64,000 bases of DNA from positions 427,671 through 491,670 of the forward strand of contig NZ_KE384020.1 in the NCBI RefSeq assembly GCF_000423465.1. The letters run 5' to 3'. Made by a program: the position numbers and the translations under genes. Numbering within the stretch: position 1 is the stretch's first letter; every line of letters begins with the position of its first letter. Shown here piece by piece: positions 35,252 to 44,838 of this stretch. The stretch is from Propionicicella superfundia DSM 22317 (GTDB lineage: Bacteria > Actinomycetota > Actinomycetes > Propionibacteriales > Propionibacteriaceae). The notes below the pieces were generated by a model. The model saw nothing but the letters and a program-made list of their open reading frames with translations, was not told where the DNA came from and ran no database searches.

Positions 35252-35668
35252 ATGACAATGACGATGACACGGTCGCGACCGACCGACGCCTTCGCCGGCA
35301 CAGCCATCTACGTTCCACCGGGATGGCCCGAGGCGGTGCGCCCGCCCGGCACCCCCGACTGGGAGGACACGGCGGCGGCGTTCCTGCTCGACTGCTGTCC
35401 GGCCGACTACCGGGCGTATCCAGTACTGCGACGGCACCCCGTCGTCCTCGCGCGCTTCGCTGCGGACTTCGTGGAGTCGCAGATCCGGGCGAGCCGGGAC
35501 TCACTGGGCGGGTTGCGCGCCGGGCTGCAGGGCTATGTGGATCCCCGGGTCGTCCAGTCCGCAGCCGACGCATGTCAGGAGCAGGAGGCCTCCCTGGTGA
35601 GGACGCGACGCGCGGTCGCGCTCATCGAAGAGGCACTGCGCGGAAAGGTGTTCCTGCGGCGGCTGTGA
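35252..35668 (+). CDS. LexA-controlled protein of unknown function
   Basis: A 138-residue soluble, mostly helical protein. Residues 20-35 read [19 protein letters not shown], followed by [31 protein letters not shown] and a C-terminal helix ending [14 protein letters not shown] recall similar unnamed proteins in other actinobacteria but no function. Three in-frame ATGs (35252, 35258, 35264) follow GGGGAG; the second has the best spacing. Its promoter carries a perfect LexA box, so it should be induced by DNA damage. The next gene, dxs, has its own promoter. Confidence 0.75.
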   Translation: MTMTMTRSRPTDAFAGTAIYVPPGWPEAVRPPGTPDWEDTAAAFLLDCCPADYRAYPVLRRHPVVLARFAADFVESQIRASRDSLGGLRAGLQGYVDPRVVQSAADACQEQEASLVRTRRAVALIEEALRGKVFLRRL

Positions 35669-35711
35669 GCCTGCCGGAACCGGGCTGCGTGGGGCGCAGC
35701 GGCCGACCACC

Positions 35712-35724
35712 TACACTGACAGGG
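35712..35724 (+). promoter_or_regulatory. leaderless promoter of dxs
   Basis: TACACT at 35712-35717, six bases, then the GTG at 35724. Confidence 0.55.
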
Positions 35725-37664
35725 TGTTCGTGCTCGATGGAATCCATGGCCCGGCCGACCTGCGCCGGCTCGACAGGGAAGAGCTCGACGCACTCGCGTC
35801 CGAGATCCGCTCCTTCCTCGTCTCGACGGTGTCGCGGACCGGCGGGCACCTGGGGCCGAATCTGGGCGTGGTCGAGCTGACCGTCGCGCTCCACCGGGTG
35901 TTCGACTCCCCGCAGGACGCGATCATCTTCGACACCGGCCACCAGAGCTACGTTCACAAGATCCTCACCGGGCGCAAGGACGGCTTCGCGACGCTGCGCC
36001 AGGCAGGGGGGCTGTCGGGTTACCCGAGTCGCGACGAGTCCGCGCACGACATCGTCGAGAACTCGCACGCGTCGACCTCCCTGTCGTGGGCCGAGGGGCT
36101 GGCGAAGGCCCGGCGGCTCACCCGGGCCGGCGGCGTGGTCGTCGCGGTCATCGGCGACGGAGCGCTCACGGGCGGCATGCCGTGGGAAGCGCTCAACAAC
36201 ATCGCGGTCCAGCGCGACCTCGGGCTGGTGATCATCGTCAACGACAACGGTCGCTCCTACACGCCGACCGTGGGCGGTCTCGCGACCCGCCTCACCGCGT
36301 TGCGCACCGATCCGCGCTACGAACTGACCCTGCGCCGCATCAAGGAGGACCTGCCCAAGGCACCCGTGATCGGCAAGCCCGCCTACGATCTGCTGCACGC
36401 CATCAAGACCGGCGTGAAGGACATCACGGCGACGCAGGGGCTGTTCTCCGACCTCGGCATCAAGTACGTCGGTCCGGTCGACGGGCACGACGTCCTCGCT
36501 CTCGAACACGCGCTGACGGCGGCGAAGAACTTCGGCGAGCCGGTCATCGTCCACTGCATCACCCAGAAGGGGCGCGGCTACAAGGCCGCCGAAGAGAACA
36601 CCGAGGACCACTTCCACGCGGTCGGCAAGATCGACGAGGCGACGGGAGTCCCGCTCGCCGGTGCAGTCCGACCCACGTGGACCGACGCCTTCGGCGACGA
36701 ACTGGTGCGGATCGGGACGCAGCGGTCCGATGTCGTCGCGATCACCGCCGCGATGCTCCACCCGACGGGCCTGGGTCGATTCCGCTCCCTGTTCCCCGAC
36801 CGCACCTTCGACGTCGGCATCGCCGAGCAGCATGCGGTCGCCTCCGCGGCCGGGCTCGCCCAGGGCGGGTTGCATCCCGTCGTGGCGGTGTACGCCACAT
36901 TCCTCAACCGCGCCTTCGACCAGGTCCTCATGGATGTCGCGCTGCACCGACTCGGTGTCACCTTCGTCCTCGACAGGGCCGGCGTCACCGGTCCCGACGG
37001 AGCGAGCCACAACGGCATGTGGGACCTCTCGATCCTTCAGGTCGTGCCGAACATCGCGATCGCGGCCCCGCGCGACACCCCGACCCTGCGAGCGGCGTTG
37101 CGGCGGGCCGTCGAGATCGCCGACGGGCCCAGCGTCGTGCGGTTCCCGAAACAGGAGGCCACGGAGCCGATCCCGGCCGAGCGGCAGGAGGGTCCCACGG
37201 ACATCCTCCTCACCAGCGACGAGCCGGCGATCCTGGTCGTGGGGTACGGCCCGATGGCCGCCACCGCGATCCGGGTGGGCAAGCGGCTCCGGCAGCACGG
37301 TCTGGGCGCCACCGTCGTCGATCCGGTCTGGGCACTCCCGGTCGCCCCCGAACTCGTCGCGTTGTGCGCCCGCCACGAGCTCGTCGTCACCATCGAGGAC
37401 AACAGCGTCGTCGGCGGGGCCGGTGCGCGGCTCATGGTCGAACTCGCCGAGGCGGGGGTCCGGACGCCGGTCCTGCCGTTCGGCCTGGCTCCGGAGTTCC
37501 TGCCGCACGGCGACCGTGCCGACCTCCTGGCCCGGGCCCGGCTCACGCCGCAACCCATCGCTCTGGCGGCCACCGAGGCGCTGCTGTCGATTCGCGAAGG
37601 CGAGCCGACCGGGCGGGCCGTGGATGCCGGCGAGGGGACGATCCGCACGCCGACCGCGGAGTAG
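35724..37664 (+). CDS. dxs: 1-deoxy-D-xylulose-5-phosphate synthase
   Basis: A 646-residue thiamine diphosphate enzyme that condenses pyruvate and glyceraldehyde 3-phosphate, the first step of the MEP isoprenoid pathway. The ThDP motif runs from [16 protein letters not shown] to VNDNG (about 150-175). The active-site histidine is in [10 protein letters not shown] near 75, and the transketolase pyrimidine domain has [11 protein letters not shown] and [15 protein letters not shown]. Full length. It converges on the next gene with 16 bp between and no evident terminator. Confidence 0.95.
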   Translation: MFVLDGIHGPADLRRLDREELDALASEIRSFLVSTVSRTGGHLGPNLGVVELTVALHRVFDSPQDAIIFDTGHQSYVHKILTGRKDGFATLRQAGGLSGYPSRDESAHDIVENSHASTSLSWAEGLAKARRLTRAGGVVVAVIGDGALTGGMPWEALNNIAVQRDLGLVIIVNDNGRSYTPTVGGLATRLTALRTDPRYELTLRRIKEDLPKAPVIGKPAYDLLHAIKTGVKDITATQGLFSDLGIKYVGPVDGHDVLALEHALTAAKNFGEPVIVHCITQKGRGYKAAEENTEDHFHAVGKIDEATGVPLAGAVRPTWTDAFGDELVRIGTQRSDVVAITAAMLHPTGLGRFRSLFPDRTFDVGIAEQHAVASAAGLAQGGLHPVVAVYATFLNRAFDQVLMDVALHRLGVTFVLDRAGVTGPDGASHNGMWDLSILQVVPNIAIAAPRDTPTLRAALRRAVEIADGPSVVRFPKQEATEPIPAERQEGPTDILLTSDEPAILVVGYGPMAATAIRVGKRLRQHGLGATVVDPVWALPVAPELVALCARHELVVTIEDNSVVGGAGARLMVELAEAGVRTPVLPFGLAPEFLPHGDRADLLARARLTPQPIALAATEALLSIREGEPTGRAVDAGEGTIRTPTAE

Positions 37665-37680
37665 GCGGGGCGCGGCGCGC

Positions 37681-39492
37681 TCAGGCACCCCGGCGGGTCG
37701 GCGGACGCGCCGACAGCGTCACGACGGCGCCGCCGCCGAGCGCGTCGGACATCGAGATGACCTTCGCCTGACGAGGCACGAAGACGGTGGCGAACGTGCT
37801 CAGGATGAGCGTCAGGAACAGCGGGGTCCCGAGGTAGGTGTCGCCCGCCTGCTGGAAGGGAGCGAGATCCGCGAAGCTCCCGCTCTCCGGTCGTGCGAGG
37901 CCCATGAACGCCAGGGCGAGCACGCCGAACAGGGAGTTGGCCCAGAACAGGAGCACACGTGTGGTGCTGGGCAGGGCCGTCGACGTCCCGCGGGTGACGT
38001 GACCGTCGGTGAGGACACGCCACAGCAGACCGGCGAGGATCGCCGCTCCACCGGCGAAGCCCAGCAGCGCGGTCGTGGGATCGTCCAGCAGTTCGCGGAA
38101 GCCGTACAGGATGCAGGCGCCCAGCAAGGCGACCACAGCGAGCAGGGGCGTCGGGTGCCGGAACCGGTGGATCGCACACCAGGCCAGGCCCACGACGGCG
38201 CCGACGGTCGCGAGGAGGGCGAGGCCGTCGGGCGTCGCCCGCACCCGGAGAACGCCGGACAACGCGTCCGAGGACAAGGCGGTGAGCAGGTCGTGAACGG
38301 TGATCGCGGTGAAGCATGCCAGCGTCGTCGCGAGAAGCATGCGTCCGCGGCGAGCGAGCAGAAGCGCCCAGGCGAGCGCGGCCAGACCGACGACGACGCG
38401 TACCCCGTGCGCACCGGCCGACGACGTCACCACATCGGTGACGCCTCCCAGCGCGACGATGAGGCTCCTGTCCTGGAGCAGCGTCGCCACCACGAGCACC
38501 GTGCTCAGGGGGATCATCAGCAAGGGCACGAAGGAGAGTCCCAGAGCGAGCGGGTAGAGGGCCCGGCCCCAGGTCTCCGACGACTCGCCGGGACCGATGA
38601 AGGCGCGTCGCGAGCGCCGGCCGGCGAACCACACGAGCGCGACCACGGCGGCGGCGAGGACGAGCTGCACCGCCGCGCCGACGGGTGACGGCGCGTCCGG
38701 GTCCGTCAGGTGGTACGCGAGCTGAACCCCGCGCACGACCAGCGCGACACCGATGGCCGCGAAGAGGACCCAGCGCCGTGCGACGTCCCGGATCACCGAC
38801 GCCACCGCCTCGGCGGTCGTGATGGCCACCTGCGCCAGCGCCGCACCGGATGCCATGAGCGCCGGGAGGGACAGCGCCAGCAGGTACGACAGCAGGCCGA
38901 ACAGCAATCCCGGACGGAAGTCGTAGCCGAACTGGAGCGATGTCCGCCCGCCCACGATCTGCGGGACCATCGTGCCGACGGAGATCAGCATCGAGACGAC
39001 GAGGATGTCGATCGCGTGGAACCGGCTGCGCCGGCGCACGATCGTGTACACGACGAGTCCGGCGAACGAGAGGAGGCCGACGAGGGCGGCGGGAACGGAC
39101 CCGGAGCCGCCGAACACGGTGAACTGGGAGATCACCATCAGCGTGACGAGGAGGCCGCCGACCTTGAGCGACCAGTGTGCGGCGAGCACCGCCGCCTGGA
39201 GCAGGCAGATGCACCACAGCGAGAGCATCGTCAGGACGGGAACGGCGACGACCGGGACGACCTGACTTCCGGTCCCGACGACGAGCTGCTGGGAGTCGCG
39301 GATCGGCGTGGCGAACAGCACCAGCAACGCTGTCGCGATGTACATCGCGACGCTGACGAGGCTGACGGCGCGCAACCCTGGCGACCACCCCGCCCAGTCC
39401 AGCCGGCCGTCGCGGAGAGGCTTGCCGAGGACGAGTCGTGGCAGTTCCATGAGTGCGACGGACAGCCGCCGCTGCGGCGCGGGACCGGTCAC
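37681..39492 (-). CDS. large polytopic membrane protein, unknown
   Basis: A 603-residue protein with roughly 14 hydrophobic helices. The cytoplasmic N-terminus begins TGPAPQRRLSVALMELPRLV. The GTG start at 39492 overlaps the stop codon of the beta-propeller gene upstream (GTGA), so the two are translationally coupled and probably form one membrane assembly. An ATG 14 codons later is the alternative start. No transporter or enzyme signature is recognised. Confidence 0.68.
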   Translation of the reverse strand: MTGPAPQRRLSVALMELPRLVLGKPLRDGRLDWAGWSPGLRAVSLVSVAMYIATALLVLFATPIRDSQQLVVGTGSQVVPVVAVPVLTMLSLWCICLLQAAVLAAHWSLKVGGLLVTLMVISQFTVFGGSGSVPAALVGLLSFAGLVVYTIVRRRSRFHAIDILVVSMLISVGTMVPQIVGGRTSLQFGYDFRPGLLFGLLSYLLALSLPALMASGAALAQVAITTAEAVASVIRDVARRWVLFAAIGVALVVRGVQLAYHLTDPDAPSPVGAAVQLVLAAAVVALVWFAGRRSRRAFIGPGESSETWGRALYPLALGLSFVPLLMIPLSTVLVVATLLQDRSLIVALGGVTDVVTSSAGAHGVRVVVGLAALAWALLLARRGRMLLATTLACFTAITVHDLLTALSSDALSGVLRVRATPDGLALLATVGAVVGLAWCAIHRFRHPTPLLAVVALLGACILYGFRELLDDPTTALLGFAGGAAILAGLLWRVLTDGHVTRGTSTALPSTTRVLLFWANSLFGVLALAFMGLARPESGSFADLAPFQQAGDTYLGTPLFLTLILSTFATVFVPRQAKVISMSDALGGGAVVTLSARPPTRRGA

Positions 39493-41294
39493 GGCGGCGT
39501 CCCGACCGCCAGCGCCCCGGTGGAGTCGAGGACGACGAAGCACGTCTCGCCCGCGGCCAGCCCCACGTCGGCGGCGGCGGGATCGAGCGACACCGGCCAG
39601 CGTCCGACGGCGGTTCCCGTCGTGTCCAGGGCGATGAGCGTGTCCCCCGACACGACGAGCGCGGCCCCGCCGTAGGCGAGCAGGGGTGCCCGGGATGGAT
39701 ACGCGGCGGTCCATACCTTGCGCCCCTGCGCCGAGATGGCGACGACCTCCGTCTCCGCGCCGAGGACGGTCTGGTCTTCCAGACAGGTCATGCTGTCGAC
39801 GGAACCCGGTTGATAGTGGGACCAGGCGGTGGCCCCTGTGTGCGCATCCAGCGCCGTGATCCGGGGATTGAAGGCGTCGCCGGTGATGATGAGCCCGCCG
39901 CACGCGACAACCTGCGCCGGGGGATCGGGAAGGCTCCTCGCCCAGCGCTCGACCCCCGTCGCGGCGTCGAGGGCGACGGCGGCACCAGACGTGTCGACCG
40001 CGAACACCGTTGCGGCCGTGACGACGGGCGGGTGCCAGATCTGCGCGGGAAGGGCGGCACGCCAGAGCTGGCGCCCGGTGGCGATGTCGTACGCGGCGAC
40101 GGTGCCGTCGAGGAAGGCGGCGACGAACGTCCGGTCGTCGACGCGGGCGAGATCGGTCGGGGCCACGTCCGGCGTGGCAGCGTCCCACAGGCGCAGCCCG
40201 CTCGTGGTGTAGGCGGCGAGCCGTCGCCGGCTCGTCGTGACGACGGTGACCTCACCGAACTGCGCCGTGGTGAGCAGGGTTCCGCCGGGATGGCCGCGCC
40301 ACAGGATCTGCGTGCCGCCGCTCTCGGGGACGGCCAGGGCGACGAGGTCGTCGGTGTTGGCGGAGCCGTAGAGGTACAGATTGCGCACCACCATGGTGGG
40401 CGTGGTGCGCGGTTGCGTGCCGTACTGGGCGGACTGGCGGTGCGATTGCACGTGCCATCCCCGGAGGGTCGCGGGTTCGGTGAATCCCTCCGTGCCGACC
40501 GAGGAGCGCGGGTCGGCGTCGCTCGGCCAGTCGGTCACGCCTGTGAGAGTCTCGCCGCCGCGCTGCTGGGCGACGATGCCTCGCCCGCGGCACCACGTCG
40601 TGCTGCTCGTGCGCGTGGTGTCCCCCTCGATGCTCTGCCGCTCGGTGACGACGAGGCAGCCGCTGTCGTCCGTCTCGGCCTCGGCCAGGGTCAGGTAGCT
40701 CGTGGTGCGGATCTCGCCGTCGGCCGCGCGGATGCGCAGCGTCCCCGTCGACTGCCAGGCGGACCCGGCCGCGACGCCCAGCGGCAGGGCGGTCTCGGCA
40801 TCGTCGTAGTAGTAGGTCGTCCCGTCGCGCATCTCGACGACACGGTGCAGTCCCCGCTCGTCGTTCTCCAGCAAGGTGTCGTCGGGACGCTGGAAGGTGG
40901 CCGCCGGGTACGTCTGGTAGGTGAGGCGCACGTAGTGGGCCCCGGTGAGACCGGCGTAGTCGATGGCGGCGTCGAGGAACTCGGCGGGGCCGCTTGCGAG
41001 GGCTCTGGGACCCTGCAGGCGAGCCCATTCGGCCGAGCGCACGGTCGCGGTCGCGGCGAGCAGTTCGCGGTGCCCGTCCTCGGGGATGTAGTCGCCCGCC
41101 CTGGTGAGGGGCGCTGTTGCGAGCGGACGGCTGGCGTAGACGGTGAGACCCGTCAGCAGGGCCAGCGACAGGCCCGCCAGCAGCAACGCGACCCAGGACG
41201 ACTCCCGGCGTAGCCGGGGAGGCGCGACCGGCGGTGGCGCCCCGGGCAGCGGACCGGGCGCCTGCGCGGATCCGGGCCAGATCGGCGGCTGCAC
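39489..41294 (-). CDS. membrane-anchored PQQ-like beta-propeller protein
   Basis: A 601-residue protein: a Pro-rich cytoplasmic head (1-30), one membrane helix (about 33-53), then a large extracytoplasmic region. The C-terminal half holds PQQ-enzyme-like propeller repeats such as VAAYDIATGRQLWRAALP, VALDAATGVERWARSLP and ITALDAHTGATAW. The residues that bind PQQ are not evident, so a scaffold role like that of BamB is as likely as catalysis. TAGGAT lies six bases before the GTG at 41294, a leaderless start. It is coupled to the polytopic protein downstream. Confidence 0.78.
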   Translation of the reverse strand: MQPPIWPGSAQAPGPLPGAPPPVAPPRLRRESSWVALLLAGLSLALLTGLTVYASRPLATAPLTRAGDYIPEDGHRELLAATATVRSAEWARLQGPRALASGPAEFLDAAIDYAGLTGAHYVRLTYQTYPAATFQRPDDTLLENDERGLHRVVEMRDGTTYYYDDAETALPLGVAAGSAWQSTGTLRIRAADGEIRTTSYLTLAEAETDDSGCLVVTERQSIEGDTTRTSSTTWCRGRGIVAQQRGGETLTGVTDWPSDADPRSSVGTEGFTEPATLRGWHVQSHRQSAQYGTQPRTTPTMVVRNLYLYGSANTDDLVALAVPESGGTQILWRGHPGGTLLTTAQFGEVTVVTTSRRRLAAYTTSGLRLWDAATPDVAPTDLARVDDRTFVAAFLDGTVAAYDIATGRQLWRAALPAQIWHPPVVTAATVFAVDTSGAAVALDAATGVERWARSLPDPPAQVVACGGLIITGDAFNPRITALDAHTGATAWSHYQPGSVDSMTCLEDQTVLGAETEVVAISAQGRKVWTAAYPSRAPLLAYGGAALVVSGDTLIALDTTGTAVGRWPVSLDPAAADVGLAAGETCFVVLDSTGALAVGTPP

Positions 41295-41426
41295 AGGGTC
41301 ATCCTAGGACCGGGGGCGGCGGCCCGCCGTCCCGAATTCGACCGGCTGGCGCGGGTTTTCTCGGCCGGCTCGGGGAGCTGCCGCGGACCGAGCGGACCCG
41401 AGGTCTGTGCCTGGAAGAATGGGCGG

Positions 41427-42434
41427 GTGCAGTCGAAGTCGGGCGTCCCCGGAGTGTCCGCGTTGCCGCGGACGGGTGTCGGGATCCTCATCGGGCTGGT
41501 GGCGTCCCTGGCCTTTGCGGCGTCCGGACCCTTCGTGCGCTCTCTGTTCGCGGTCGGCTGGTCGCCCGGGGCAGCCGTGTTCTGGCGGATCGCCTGCGCG
41601 GCTGTGGTGCTGGTGCCGGTCGCGCTGTGGATGCTGCGCGGCCGGCTGTCCGACCTCGTCCGCGAGTGGCGAGCCGTGCTTGCCTTCGGTCTCGCGGCCG
41701 TCGCGACGCCGCAGTTGATGTACTTCGCGGCGGTGTCCCGCATGTCGGTGAGCATCGCGTTGCTCATCGAGTACATGGCGCCGGTGCTGCTGGTGCTCGT
41801 CGCATGGGCGCGGACGCGGCGGTTGCCGAGGCGGGCCGTCCTTTTCGGCGCGATCGTGAGCGTGGTCGGCCTGCTGTGCGTGCTGGACCTCGCCGGGGCG
41901 TCCCCGGATGCCCTCGGCGTGCTGTTCTCGTTCGGCGCGATGTTCGGAGCCGCGTCCTACTTCGTCCTGTCGGCGCGGCCGACTCGCCTGCACCCCGTCG
42001 TCCTGGCGGCGTTCGGCCTCGCAGTGGGTGCTGCGGTGCTCGGGCTGGCGATCTGTGCGGGCGTGCTCCCGTACGCCGCGCCGCTGGTGGACACCGCGCT
42101 GTTCGGCCGGATCGCTCCCTGGTGGGTGCCGCTGTCGGTGATCGCCCTGGTCGCGACGGCGCTGGCGTACGGCCTCGGGATCGCCGGCGTGTCCCTCATG
42201 GGGGAGCGGCTGGCGTCGTTCGTGGGCCTGTCCGAGGTGCTCTTCGCCACCGTTCTCGCCGCGTTGATGCTGGGGGAGGTGCCGAGCCTCGTGCAGGTGG
42301 TCGGCGCGGCACTGATCATCACCGGGGTTGTGCTCGTCCGCTTCGGTACGGGTGCCGGGACGCCGTCCGATACATCCGGTGCAGCGGCCGGTTGTGCCAC
42401 GCCGGCCCGGTGTCGTAGACGCGATCCTCGGTGA
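41427..42434 (+). CDS. EamA/DMT-family transporter
   Basis: A 335-residue exporter with ten membrane helices in two EamA repeats (about 20-150 and 160-305), including FWRIACAAVVLVPVAL and the second-repeat LSEVLFATVLAALMLGEVP. Such proteins export amino acids, drugs or metabolites. The last 30 residues are hydrophilic and Ala/Arg-rich. The last 116 bp overlap the convergent GNAT gene. The GTG at 41427 has an AAGAAT box six bases upstream and no clear ribosome binding site. Confidence 0.82.
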   Translation: MQSKSGVPGVSALPRTGVGILIGLVASLAFAASGPFVRSLFAVGWSPGAAVFWRIACAAVVLVPVALWMLRGRLSDLVREWRAVLAFGLAAVATPQLMYFAAVSRMSVSIALLIEYMAPVLLVLVAWARTRRLPRRAVLFGAIVSVVGLLCVLDLAGASPDALGVLFSFGAMFGAASYFVLSARPTRLHPVVLAAFGLAVGAAVLGLAICAGVLPYAAPLVDTALFGRIAPWWVPLSVIALVATALAYGLGIAGVSLMGERLASFVGLSEVLFATVLAALMLGEVPSLVQVVGAALIITGVVLVRFGTGAGTPSDTSGAAAGCATPARCRRRDPR

Positions 42435-42954
42435 CGAACCCCTGCCGGGCGTAGAACCGCTGCGCACGGACGTTGCCGCCGACGAGCCACAGATAGGCGG
42501 GCAGTCCGCCGGGGAGGGCGAGGTCGAACAGTACCTGCCCGAGCCCTGTGCCGTGGGCGTCCGGTCGGGTGTAGAGATGGCTGAGCTGGTACGTGATGCC
42601 CTCCAGGGATGTCGGCGCGTCGGGTTGGGCCTCCCACCATTGCGGGAACGCCGACGACACGGCGATCCCGACGATCCGGCCGCCGTGTTCGGCGATCCAG
42701 GTGCGCTGCATGGGCTCCTCGCCGCGTCGCTCCGCGGCCAGGCTCTCGGCGAATCGCCGCGTGCACCGGGCCGTCTCCGCCGGGACGGCCGCCAGCAGTT
42801 CCCCGGCGAACTCCGGCGGCATCGTGTAGCTGTAGGTGTCGGCCACCATCTCCGCATCCGCCCGGCAGTATGCGGGGGCGTCCGCCTCGGTGGCGCGGCG
42901 GATTCGCAGCGAGCCGAACGCGACCTCGGTGTCGGGTGACAGGAACTCAGGCAT
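42319..42954 (-). CDS. GNAT-family N-acetyltransferase
   Basis: A 211-residue protein with the GNAT acetyl-CoA motif RPDAHGTGLGQVLFD near residue 133 and a following NVRAQRFYARQGF, typical of motif B. Substrate unknown. Its ATG at 42954 overlaps the 3' end of the RNase D gene by 8 bp, so it ends a DUF3000-RNase D-GNAT operon. Its 3' end lies within the exporter gene on the opposite strand. Confidence 0.85.
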   Translation of the reverse strand: MPEFLSPDTEVAFGSLRIRRATEADAPAYCRADAEMVADTYSYTMPPEFAGELLAAVPAETARCTRRFAESLAAERRGEEPMQRTWIAEHGGRIVGIAVSSAFPQWWEAQPDAPTSLEGITYQLSHLYTRPDAHGTGLGQVLFDLALPGGLPAYLWLVGGNVRAQRFYARQGFVTEDRVYDTGPAWHNRPLHRMYRTASRHPYRSGRAQPR

Positions 42955-44197
42955 GGTCCCCGGCGGCGGCGGTGAGCACCGGAGCCACGAGGGACGTCTG
43001 CCACGGACGTGCGCCGAGGGTGCGCAGCGCGTCGGCCCAGTCGCCGTCGCCGGGCGGGTCGTTCCACAAGACCCGGCGCAGGGTGTCGGGGGTGATCAGG
43101 TTCTCGACCGGCAGACTCAGATCGGCAGCGAGCGCAACGACGGCGGGTCGGGCGGTGTCCCAGCGGGCGGCCGCCTCCGGGTTCCGCGCCTCCCAGGAGC
43201 GCACGGGAGGCGGTCCGTCCTGCGGCAGGCTGCGCGGCGGCAGATCGGCACGCGGAAGGGACATCGCACGGCCGACGGCATCCAGCCAGTTGGGGAGGTG
43301 GCGCTGGTACTGACGCCGGCGCATTCCCGGCAGGGAGAGGACGTCGGCGCGGCCGATCTTCTGGACGCCGGGTTTCGCCAGGCCGGCGATCTCGACGACG
43401 ACCCTGTCGGGAAGCAGCCGGGACGGCGCTTTGTCCATGCTGCGCGCGAGGATGTCCCGCGTCGCCCACAGCTCGGCCACGACGGCCAGAGCGCGTTCGG
43501 AGCGGAGGTGATGGATGCCGGACGTGCGACGCCAGGGATCGGTTCGCGGCACCGGAGGGGCGGTGTACGTGGTGAGGACGTGCGCGAACTCCTGGCGGGC
43601 CCACTCGTCCTTGCCTGCCGCCTCGAGACGCGTGGTGAGCCACTGCTTGAGGTCTCCGAGGAGTTCGACGTCGAGCGCCGCGTACACCAGCCACTCGGCG
43701 GGCAGCGGGCGCGACGACCAGTCGACGGCCGAGTACTCCTTGAGAAGCCGCACGCCGAGCGCCTCCTCCACGAGGGCGCCGAGGCCGACGCGGGGGAGCC
43801 CCAGGAGCCGGCCCGCGAGCTCGGTGTCGAACAGTTCGGACGGGATCATCCCGACTTCGGTGAGGCACGGGAGGTCTTGGGATGCGGCGTGCAGCACCCA
43901 GACGTCGTCCAGTGCCGCGGTGAGTTCGGCCAGGTCGGCGCGGGGCGAGCCGTTCTCGAGGGAGGCCGGATCGACGAGCCAGGTGCCGGCGCCCTCGCGC
44001 CGAACCTGGATCAGGTAGGCCTTGGCGGAGTACCGGAAGGTCTGGGCGCGTTCGGTGTCGATGGAGATCGGGCCGGTGCCGTCGCGTAGCGCCGCGATGC
44101 ACTCGCCGAGGGCGGCAGGGTCGTCCACCACGGGCCGCAGCGAGTCCGCGGGGCCCGCGAGGATGGGCAGGCTCTCGTCGACAGTGGTGTCGGTCAC
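42947..44197 (-). CDS. rnd: ribonuclease D (DEDD 3'-5' exonuclease with HRDC domain)
   Basis: A 416-residue RNA exonuclease. The DEDD ligands are visible: ISIDTERAQ (about 45), HAASQDLPCL (about 105) and YAALDVELL (about 175). The HRDC domain follows at about 215-295 (ATRDILARSMDKAPSRLLPD). It should trim tRNA and other RNA 3' ends. The GTG at 44197 overlaps the stop of the DUF3000 gene by four bases. Confidence 0.9.
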   Translation of the reverse strand: MTDTTVDESLPILAGPADSLRPVVDDPAALGECIAALRDGTGPISIDTERAQTFRYSAKAYLIQVRREGAGTWLVDPASLENGSPRADLAELTAALDDVWVLHAASQDLPCLTEVGMIPSELFDTELAGRLLGLPRVGLGALVEEALGVRLLKEYSAVDWSSRPLPAEWLVYAALDVELLGDLKQWLTTRLEAAGKDEWARQEFAHVLTTYTAPPVPRTDPWRRTSGIHHLRSERALAVVAELWATRDILARSMDKAPSRLLPDRVVVEIAGLAKPGVQKIGRADVLSLPGMRRRQYQRHLPNWLDAVGRAMSLPRADLPPRSLPQDGPPPVRSWEARNPEAAARWDTARPAVVALAADLSLPVENLITPDTLRRVLWNDPPGDGDWADALRTLGARPWQTSLVAPVLTAAAGDHA

Positions 44198-44790
44198 CGG
44201 CGGCGCGGCGGGGTCCGGCGCGCGGGCATCATGACGACGCCCGTGGGCAGTGGTGGCAGCCCTGCGGTGGTGCACAGCAGCTCGGACCAGGCCATGAGGT
44301 GCGGCGTGATGCGAGGCACGGTGTCGAGGACGGGCGTCCAGGACGCGCGGATCTCGACCTCGGCGCGTCGTGGCTCTGCCGACATGGAACCGAACGAAGT
44401 GCTTTGCACGGCCGTCACGGTACCGCCCGGGGCCACGTAATCACAGCCCTGCCGGTCGAGAGACTCGGTCAGCCACGACCAGGCGACCTCTGCGAGGAGC
44501 GGATCGGTCGCCATCTCCGCGTCGACCTCGGCGTGCGCGTACGTCACGAACCGGAAGGCGCCCTCCCAGCTCGCGTTGCCCGCGGGATCGTGGAGGAGGA
44601 TCAACCGGCCGGAGGCGAGTTCCTCGTCGGAGACCACGACGTCGGCGCTGACGGCCGTCGCGAACGGCGCGATCTTCTGCGGGGCGGGGAGGGGGCCGAT
44701 GACCATCTCGGGCCGCCACGGCGCATCCGCCAGTTCCGCGAGGGCGCTCGTGAACGCCTCGGGGGTCAGGGACGTCGTGTGGGCGCTCAT
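44194..44790 (-). CDS. DUF3000 family protein
   Basis: A 198-residue conserved actinobacterial protein that typically precedes the RNase D gene, as here. It contains WRPEMVIGPLPAPQKIAPFA, HDPAGNASWEGAFRFVTYA and a C-terminal SWTPVLDT...HLMAWSELLC. The fold is probably alpha/beta; function unknown. TACTGT lies exactly six bases before the ATG at 44790, so the operon message is probably leaderless. Confidence 0.86.
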   Translation of the reverse strand: MSAHTTSLTPEAFTSALAELADAPWRPEMVIGPLPAPQKIAPFATAVSADVVVSDEELASGRLILLHDPAGNASWEGAFRFVTYAHAEVDAEMATDPLLAEVAWSWLTESLDRQGCDYVAPGGTVTAVQSTSFGSMSAEPRRAEVEIRASWTPVLDTVPRITPHLMAWSELLCTTAGLPPLPTGVVMMPARRTPPRRR

Positions 44791-44838
44791 AGGGGAACAG
44801 TAATCAAACTGACCGGCAAGTCCGGGACGGCCACGCCG

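Noticed and set aside
39453-41213. 586-codon plus-strand frame opposite the beta-propeller gene
   Set aside because: Gly/Arg-rich nonsense. The opposite strand encodes recognisable propeller repeats.
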